From Tiliqua scincoides (taxonomy: Eukaryota; Chordata; Lepidosauria; Squamata; Scincidae), in assembly GCF_035046505.1 (NCBI RefSeq), contig NC_089824.1:223342244-223406243 (forward strand): a stretch of DNA of 64,000 bases, read 5' to 3'. The notes under the pieces were generated by a model. That model was not told where the DNA came from and ran no database searches. It worked only from the letters and a program-made list of their open reading frames with translations. Made by a program: the position numbers and the translations under genes. Of this stretch, positions 56,206 to 64,000 are shown in pieces (the first letter of the stretch is position 1; each line of letters starts with the position of its first letter).

Positions 56206-56937
56206 ACATTGGAAAGGAGCACATTAAGTTTGGGTCAAGCACATGAAAGGCCATGATGGAGAGCTGAGCAGAGGGGTGGCTGCAGGCTGGGATGGGAGTT
56301 TCCGTAATTTTCAGTAGCAATGCAGTGCCTCCCTATTGATCACACACAGGCTGTGTGTCAAAGTGGAAGATGATCACACTCTTATTCCCCCCAGTGCTGG
56401 GGATGAAGTGTTGCCCTCTGCCTTTGGCGCAAAACACCATTGCCTCTATGGTACGACACAATCCCATGTGCCATCTGGCCACCTCTGCAACTGCTTTGCC
56501 TTCAAATAGCAGCTGCCAACGTCCTCCCATTCTTGTCCATAAATATGCCATCAAGTAACTGGCATAAGTGAAACACATACAGGTACAGCTGAGGTGCAGT
56601 GGCTGGTGAGCAGGAATGGCTGCAGGAGACCTGAGTTCCAGTCCTGCTTGGCCATGAAACACCTGGAGGTGGTTCTTGCAAGATGCTATTTCTTCAAAAT
56701 AACCTACCTCCTTGCAAAGAAAATAGTAATTTATCCAGCAAGTAATTAATCTGAGGAATTTCTTGTGATGGCACCTGGCCTTTAAAAGAGGATTGGGCAG
56801 AGTTATGGAGGAAAATTCTATTACAGGTTGCAAGAGGTGTTCAGAAGCCATAGGTGTTCTGGACACCTTCAGCAAAGACTTCCTCAGCAGCATAAAGAAT
56901 AATAAATGAAAGCTGCATATGTGGAAACTCAGCTTAG

Positions 56938-57452
56938 GGCACAAGCCCCCTTCGCTGGCCCAGGAGTGTCACAAAAGAGCTGTAACGCACTTTGTGCCAC
57001 TCTAAGGGAAGTTAGGCTGGCGCATAGATGTGCGCTGGCCTCCCCATGTTGACGCAGGCCTCAGGGAGAGGTAAGTTTGTGCCAGATGAGCTTGGCTGAT
57101 GTAGAGGTCTGGGGGGCTTGGGGAGGCAGGACAGAGTCGTTCCAGCGTGGAGGGAGGGTGGGCGTTCCTTGGGGCAGGCATTCATAGGGGCGGGTGGACA
57201 GGGAGTGGGAGGAGGGCCAGGATCAGGCATTTATGCTAGATCCTAACCCCAATCGTGGGCAGCCCAGGGCAGTCCCAGGCTGCTTGGATTTGCATCTCCC
57301 CCTGAGGTGGTGGGACTGAAGTGGCTCTCCTTGGGGCAAGGAGAAAGGTTTCCCCTTGCCCCTGGCTGAGCCTCTGGCTGCCTGTCACTTTTGCTGGATA
57401 CAGCGCAGGCCAGCTGGACCGCCTGTTCCAGCACAAGTTAGAACTGGGTTGT
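56938..57452. repeat. Probable old DNA transposon fragment
   Basis: The right end reads GCACAAGTTAGAACTGGGTT, resembling the GGGCCCAATCCTAAC end family in reverse. The interior has the CpG-derived GGCTGGCGCATAGATGTGCG palindrome. The left end is not convincing. Confidence 0.35.
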
Positions 57453-59159
57453 TATTAAACTATGTGTCAAGAAAAACTCTCTAAGATTGTTGAGATAAAC
57501 ACATTGAAATCCGGAGGGATCACACCACGGACTGAGTGACTGCATCACTGCCTTCACTGTGCACCTCCTCTCTTCCCAGGTGGAGAGGATGGTCAAGATG
57601 CCAAGGTAGCGGGAGGGGGAGTTGGGAGGTGTGGATTTTCCTGGGATTTCCAGGAGCCCCTGCACCGCTGGGATTGTGTGTGTGTGTGCAGCCTTTTAGG
57701 AAGCGCTTCCAGTGAGGGCTCTGATCCTGCATCTCTTCTTTTAAGAAATGATCCAAGCCTGTGGTTGCCCAGGCAACACTCACACTTGAAAGAAGACTTC
57801 TGAGTCCCAAGCTGGGCGTTTCCTGGACCAAGAGTCAGCAGAATTCAGCCCCAGATGTTTCCGGCCTCAGGGCTCCTTCTCCACCACCTGGCCAAGAGGC
57901 CTTCTTGGTCATTGCACCTGTTTACAGGATACTCTCCCTCCCAGTGGGGGCTCCCCCAGTACCTACTTTGATGTCATTCTGGCCCCAGGCAAAAACCTTT
58001 CTATTCTTTCAGGCTTTTTAAACCCCTTTTTAAACTGCTACTGTGTTTGTTTTGCTCGGCTGCATCTTTTTCTTCCTGCCAACTTATTGCCTAGATTTGA
58101 TGTCACTGGATTGCTCTGCAGTTTATGGTTTGTAAGGTGCCCTGAAAACACTCAGGTGTTGAAAGGAATGATACAATTTGAGGAAAAAATAAACAAGTAG
58201 CTTATAATTATTTCTTTAGAAGGAACCCTTTTCAGTCATGCTGAGAGGGCTTTCCACTGATCATTCTGTAAACACATCCTTCTGGGATTAAGGGAAGGGG
58301 ATTTATGTCAAAGAAGAAAACCTCATTTCAACTGGAGACCCCATCCCAAATAATTCTTCGATAATGCCCACTTCCATGGATGCACAACAGTCCAGAAGCA
58401 TCTCCCAAATTACTTTAATGGCTGTTTGCCTTCTGAGCTCCTTTAAATGGTAGACGAGTATCACAGATGGATTGTTAGGCCTTCTGAAATGGAGGGGCCA
58501 TTAGAAAACGGGTGGCAATAAATTCCTCCCGTGTCTCTGTCTTGGCTCAGAGCACCTTCTCCAGCTCCTTTTATGGCTTCCAACCCTCTTCAGACTGACA
58601 AAATTCTACGTCCCCCTGTTCTACTTAAACTGTGTAGACCTCCGAAATGGGTCTTCGGGGGATGCCAGCATCTTTTCAGTGCAATTGGCACAAAAGTTAA
58701 TTTCACCCTTGGCAAGAATTTATGGGTTACTTATCCCTGTGACGGCGCAGCTGCCTGTCCTCTTGGGTCTCATGTGGCATTTCTGCATCTGACTGTAGAT
58801 CTTCTTCAAGAAAGTGAACATTCCTGATGATGTAGAAACAGCACCCCCCCCCCCCGCATGAAGCCCCTGCTCTGTTCTTGAATCCCCTCTAGCCTAGAAG
58901 CAGGCTGGATGTTGAAGGGTGTGTTGCTGACAAATAACTGCGCTATTTGCTTTGGAGTTTCCCTTGCTGCACCTCTAATTCTTTTGAAACTGCAGATGGG
59001 AGTGGAAGATGGTCTTCTGGGGGGAAAAGCTGCAAGGAGGGAAGTTGAGGAGAAAACAGCAAGTCACAAAAGCCCCAAAGTTGCTTTTAGACCATCTCAT
59101 TTCCATCCCATTTCAGTCAACACTCTGCAGTTCTGCTCCAGGTCCTTTTCTCAAAACAG

Positions 59160-59652
59160 AATTGTTGGCATCCTTCAGTCTCAGAAGACTATGGTATCGC
59201 GCTCTGAATGGTGGTTCTAGAACAAAGTGTCCTCTCCAGTGCGCGAAGCCTGGGTAAAGAAGGTATGGAGGATAGGCTGTTTCCCATGCAGCAAATCCCC
59301 CCTCTCCACGTCGCTGAAATGGTCCAATGGAAAGGCAGAGGCCAATACGGTTGGTTCCAGCGGCGTCGCAGGAGTTGCCAGAACGTGACTGTGTTCAGCC
59401 ATGAACTGCCTCAGGGACTCCGGCTCTGGATTTTGCCTCGAGGTTGACTCCTGAAGCCTTTTCCATAACTGGATGTAGCCACAAGGCAGTGGAGGTTTGG
59501 GATCAGAGTTTTCCTTCTCTCAGATGAGCTGCCTTCCCAGGTAGAGTCCCATCTACCCGGTGGCTATTTAGTCACCTCTTACGACAAGTACAGCCAAACT
59601 GAGGGCCTATTCTTATCCCCAGCCCCTGGGGGTATGAATAACATACCAATAG
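59160..59652 (-). mobile_element. LINE-like retroposon (tail shared with the 5S SINE)
   Basis: Flanked by CAAAACAG on both sides (59152-59159 and 59653-59660). On the minus strand it contains TGTACTTGTCGTAAGAGGTG, AGCCACCGGGTAG and ends GATACCATAGTCTTCTGAGA, then CTGAAGGATGCCAACAA. The end matches the 78-bp copy at 3545-3622 and the tail of the 5S-derived SINE at 38115. I cannot name the LINE clade and see no long frame. Confidence 0.65.
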
Positions 59653-59826
59653 CAAAACAGTATATGCCGCATCTAAGAGGACCGTGGCCTGTTGAGGAGA
59701 TTTCTAGGACTTCTGTGGGGTTCATGCAGAAGAGCCCCTGACAGGTCAAGCCAGGCTGCTCACCTGCCACCAGTCTCCCAGAAGCAACCACCAAAGGTCT
59801 GTGCTAGGCCTACTCATGTCCTAGTC

Positions 59827-60162
59827 CAGGGGTGTCAAACTTGTTTTATACAGAGGGGTGAAGTTAGCATTCAAGGCACCTGCTGAGGGCCAGAAGTGAT
59901 GTCATTAAGCAGAAAGTGACATCAAGCAGCTGATGGTCAGAAATCAGCCCTTTATTCTCACAAAAACACTCATTAACTGCAAATGACAGAAGAGAAAATA
60001 CCAAATCTTGGTCATATTCCAAGATATGGGGGTCCCCAATTTTCACGTAGGCTGCTTTTCAGCAGTAACACCTCAGCACCACTCAGCAGCTGAGAGCCTG
60101 AGAGCCGGATAAAGTTTCCGGGGGCCGTATCAGGCCCCTGGGCCTTATGTTTGACACCCCTG
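59827..60162. mobile_element. hAT MITE with perfect 8-bp duplication
   Basis: Ends CAGGGGTGTCAAACTTG and TATGTTTGACACCCCTG are inverted, with TCCTAGTC duplicated exactly at 59819-59826 and 60163-60170. The interior, 336 bp in all, is AT-rich and non-coding. Confidence 0.93.
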
Positions 60163-62081
60163 TCCTAGTCTGCCCTTTGTGATTCTTTTGTTTGAGCGCT
60201 GCTGTAAACTGCCTCCAAAGAAAGACAAGCTGCAGGAGGAAGCAGAACTTCCCGTGGGCAGCCCCATGGACCAGGCCTGTCTTCCTACTGCTCTCTTCCT
60301 GTTCATGGTAATCAGGATCTGCCCTAGAAGTTGTTGCCTCCTTGCCAGTTTCAGAGGGTCCTCTGCCAGGAGTCCTGCAGACTGAGCTCTGGCTCCCTCC
60401 AGTGTTGCTCCAGCAGGGTCATTCACACAACAACCCAGAGTCCTTGGCCCAGGCAGTCGGGAGACAAGAGGGGGCTGTCTGATATAAAGCTCACACCCCA
60501 GCAGTTTTGTCCCTCCCGTCTACCCAAAGGGCTCAGCCACCTGGCCATCCCCCTACCTCAGGCTGGAGTCACCTCTGCGAAGCACAATATAAGCCCACGA
60601 GAAGGAGCCATTGGCAGAAGTAGTCTCAGCAATAGCTGCTGGTCGTAGTAGGCCGGCGGATGTCGAGGCCTGCCTGGGTCAGTGCTGCGCAGGCATCGGG
60701 GCAGCAGGCTCCTCAAATCTCTTGCCCACTGGTGTGATCCAGAAATGGACCCCAGGATGGGACTGTGGCAGCCAGGCAGAATCAGGCCTCCTTCTCCATT
60801 GATGCTGACAGATTCCTTCCTTGGGTAGAGCCACTGGGGCGGCCACGCTGGGCCCACACATTCAGGGCCAATATATGGCCATAAGGGGGGCACACTGGTT
60901 GAGTTGCCCTGGGCCTGCACCCTTCTGGGGGTGGCTCTGGATGCTACTAAGAGCCAGGTGAAGGTTCAGCCTCCCTCCCCCCCATCACGACACTCCCAAG
61001 TACATCATTCTCTCTGGAGTAAATGCCATTCCTTCCTCAGGACACTGCGCAGTCACAGAGAAGGCAGCAGGATCATCTCGGATTCTGGATCCTGGGTGGC
61101 CACAACACTCGGTGGCACGGCTCCTGCAGGTGCTGTGTGCCATGTGCCTCGGTGGGTGGCATTCAGAAAGAAAGGCTGCCCCTTCTGCCAGCTCTCTCCA
61201 GGCACTCACACAGCATAATTCTGTCCTGTCCCTCTGCATTTCCCAGCTGAAGACAGAGCCACAGTGGCACCACTCCTCTTCTCAGGCTGAGGAGCACTGT
61301 CCACCCCCCCCCCATTGCCACACCTGGGCAAGGGCTCTGCTCTCTCAGTTGGAAGCTTTATTCCTCTGCTCTGCAGAAGCCTGCCCTCCAGCCACCCTTT
61401 GTTCTTTGTCTTAAAGACACAGCTGAGAAAAGCGCAACTGCCAGACCTGATCTGTGACCAGCCATCCAAAATAACCACCAGCCGCTCCCTTAGACAAAAA
61501 GGCAGGCTGTGCACTTCCTGGGCCATCATGTGCCCAGGAGAGAGACGTCTGCCTCTTATTCGCACCCCAAGCCACACAGAACATCCACCAGGAGCACTTT
61601 CACAGGGCTCCCAAACAGAAAAGCAAGCAAAGGCCGTGCCTGGAAAATAGGGGCTGCCCCTGAGCTCCCCTCCTGGAGCGGAGGGGGATGGAATTTTGGC
61701 TGTCACTCTGCCACACCACTGACCACATCAAGGTTGGACCGCCAGGCCTGGCTTCCACTTGACATCCACCTGCGAAGGAAGGGGGGGCAAGTCTTGTGTG
61801 GTGCTGAGGTCGGGGAGTGTGAGTAGCAGCATCCATAGGCCTCGTGGGCCTGTGTGGGATCAGGCCGACCAGCCCCGCTCTGGGTGGCAGGCTTCAGAGG
61901 CAGCTGCTGCCACAGCGACATCAGCCCAGGCAGGCTCTCTCCCCCTCCCAATGGGGGACTCTGCGCCTGGCAAGCATTATGAAAATGACACAATGTCAGA
62001 GGAATGGCAATTAGAATAAGTGCTTTTTAAATATTAGTCTATTTTTATCGTGGGCAAAACCTCCTGCTATAATGAGCCAGC

Positions 62082-62131
62082 AGATAATTGGGGAAGCGCT
62101 GCCTGATAATTGGGGAAGTGCTGCCCCACCA
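62082..62131 (+). repeat. Short tandem duplication
   Basis: GATAATTGGGGAAGCGCTGCC is followed by a second copy with one change (GTGCTGCC). It lies within an AT-rich, possibly conserved non-coding block of the VSTM2L intron. Confidence 0.8.
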
Positions 62132-63218
62132 CCACCATCAGAGCGGGAACAGCATGCAAGCGGGAGACCAGCAGGCCAGGTGTGGGGGGGGACACGCCGC
62201 AATAGGGCACAAACGTTTATTTTAGTTAACCAATTAGTGCCGCTCCCATTCCACTCACGTGAGCCTAAATGGTTCAGGAATTCTCATCCGCTCAGTAAAT
62301 TAGATCATTGCCTCCTTAGCGCTAACTTGTTCTTTAGATGCTGGGAGAAATCAAATAAGAGACTTCCCAAGCTGACAGGTGTGTGCTTTGCACCTTCGTG
62401 ACAAAAGAAGCACAAGGACATCACTGACTGGAGCACGACTCCAGTCCCAGGCAAAATGACACCTTAGGGGAGGACGCTTGGCTTTCCTCATCTCCTCCCC
62501 CCCCCACCCCCAGGGTCCGAGGGTAATTCCCATCTTGTTTCTCCAGGGTGATCATCAGAATCAAGACTAATCTATCCGGGATAAAGCCCAGACAGATCAC
62601 ACAAAACGAGGACCTTGAAATTGATCCCAGGGAATTGAGACTGTTGAGTCTCGATTCCCTGCAAGTGCGCAGTCCCCTCTCCCACCAGCAGTGTATGGCA
62701 CAAACAGTGAAAGGACACAGGAGGCCATGCCAGCCAGACCCTTTCTATCCACAAAGAACCACCATGCATGGTTCCAAAGAAAACTCTTGCCAGGTCAGAC
62801 ACACCCTGCGCTACAGACACACCCTGCGGTGCAAGGAACAAACAGAGACCTGCCACCAGCCTCTGCTCACTCCACTCCTCATTTCTCTTGGCTTCTTGAT
62901 AAACACAGTCACATTATCTGTCACATTCCATCACATTATCACCAGCCAGCTGGCACTTGAATTATGTAGGCAAGGTTCAATAAATGATGTGCAGCCCATG
63001 TTTGAGGGAGGCTTGCACTAGCTGTCTTAGGGCTGTTCACACGGGCTGTTCCAGGTAAGGGGCTGATGCGTATATTGAATGGCCAAGGAGACTTACCGAT
63101 ATTGGTGGCTGCCCTGTGCCTGCAGGCATGTGGAACCAGCTGCTAGTCAGAGGCAGCAGAATGCACACTTCAGTGTGTTGCCTTTTGCAACAGCTGGAAA
63201 CTGCCCATTGCCGCCATT

Positions 63219-63345
63219 AGAACATAAGAAGAGCCCCACTGGATCAGACCAGAGGCCCATCTAGTCCAGCTTCCTGTATCTCACAGCGGCCCACCAAATG
63301 CCCCAGGGAGCACACCAGACAGCAAGTGACCTGCATCAGGGTGCC
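63219..63345 (-). mobile_element. CR1 3' terminus
   Basis: AGAACATAAGAAGAGCCCCA then CTAGTCCAGCTTCCTGTATC and CAGGGAGCACACCAGAC, the last ~120 bp of CR1 on the minus strand. The inner junction differs from the ZNF143-headed units. Confidence 0.88.
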
Positions 63346-64000
63346 CTCTCAGGAGAACTGGCTGTGCCTTCTGTATCTCACAAAAAATGGCCTCTCTCTT
63401 GGACCTTTTTCTCCTTTAACAGCTCCAGCCATGGGATACAACTGATCTGATCTGAAGGCCAATGCAGAATGTATCTGGAATCCAGAGTATGTATCTGACT
63501 ACCTTTAATAATGCTCAGACCCTGCAGAAAAGCAAACAGGGATTCTGGGTGCTCGCCTCACCTTTTTGGAAGTCTGGCTCTTTGGGGATCACCAATCTGG
63601 CCCTGAGCGTCACTGAAACTGGTACAGGGACAGCACCCAGGCCTCCATAGGAGGAGCCAGGCCATTTGATGCTCCAAGACAGCTTATTTCAGACAACATT
63701 CCTGCAAAATGTGCATACCAAATTCACTGTCTGAAGCGAAGTCTTCAGACTGCTCATGCTCAAGTCACACCCCCTCCCCCCGTGGGACAATTCTTTCTGT
63801 CTGTGCCAGCTTGTGGGTGGAGGAAACAGGGGTTGTCCCATTACATTAATTTGTGACATTTACTATCTAGTGTCCCTGAATGTCAGTTGGTTATTTGGAA
63901 AGAGTACCATCTGGAGAAGCCACAATGAGTCTTGTGGCACAAAAGAGTAGGAGATTTATTACTATGTAATTAATTAGTGTTTAAGATGCCCAAAGGCTCT

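Larger units (their letters stand above)
47707..64000 (-). other. VSTM2L: VSTM2L intron, repeat-rich
   Basis: I looked on the minus strand for the preceding VSTM2L exon (the WWYVR and EATKIS coding parts) and did not find it, so this intron appears to exceed 16 kb. Repeats are listed separately. Repeat-poor stretches at 53370-53480, 55440-55590, 58190-58560 and 61960-62345 are AT-rich with homeodomain-like TAATTA motifs. No other gene was seen. Confidence 0.65.

Noticed and set aside
62548-63021. 157-codon plus-strand frame
   Set aside because: No recognisable protein; includes a short tandem CAGACACACCCTGCG repeat; looks like chance.
1-64000. LTR retroelements, endogenous viruses, Polintons
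   Set aside because: I saw no paired long terminal repeats, primer sites or gag/pol/env-like frames.
1-64000. CRISPR arrays, operons, bacterial promoters
   Set aside because: Spliced vertebrate genes and TE content exclude a prokaryotic source; tandem repeats seen have no spacer pattern of that kind.

Overview
The window comes from a vertebrate nuclear genome, most likely a squamate reptile. The evidence is spliced genes with long introns, many CR1 LINE 3' ends of the lizard type, L2-like LINEs with (ATT)n tails, a 5S-rRNA-derived SINE, a tRNA-derived SINE, MIR-like SINEs and many short hAT elements flanked by 8-bp duplications. No retroviral or LTR element, CRISPR array or bacterial-type operon was seen.

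Three host genes are recognised by protein similarity recalled from the human genes. RPRD1B lies on the minus strand and only exons 1-3 (residues 1-138, the CTD-interacting domain) are inside; the rest should lie left of position 1. TTI1 lies on the plus strand and is complete: seven coding exons from 16474 to 35579 join without a frame error into a 1094-residue protein (human about 1089). VSTM2L lies on the minus strand; its last coding exon is at 47362-47706, its 3' UTR runs left from there, and its earlier exons should lie right of 64000. The order VSTM2L-TTI1-RPRD1B is the one I recall from human 20q11.23.

Layout: 1-15050 is RPRD1B exons 3 and 2 and introns. 15051-15592 is RPRD1B exon 1 plus a CpG-rich head-to-head promoter shared with TTI1, with NRF1- and ETS-type motifs. 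15593-36.4 kb is TTI1. 36.4-45.1 kb is the gap between the convergent TTI1 and VSTM2L ends. 45.1-47.7 kb is the VSTM2L 3' UTR and last exon. 47.7-64 kb is VSTM2L intron, rich in repeats. RPRD1B binds the RNA polymerase II tail, TTI1 is a scaffold of the TELO2-TTI1-TTI2 complex that stabilises PIKK kinases, and VSTM2L is an Ig-domain secreted protein. They share no pathway; only RPRD1B and TTI1 are likely to share a promoter.

The most unusual structures are in the repeats. They are tandem CR1 3'-end units headed by a ZNF143-like motif; a 5S-derived SINE with its 5S part present three times at an 87-bp period; a 70-bp-arm near-perfect hairpin in a TTI1 intron; and a 2.6-kb hAT element containing a minisatellite, a CR1 and a second hAT. 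All calls are by reading alone; no alignment or database search was run.
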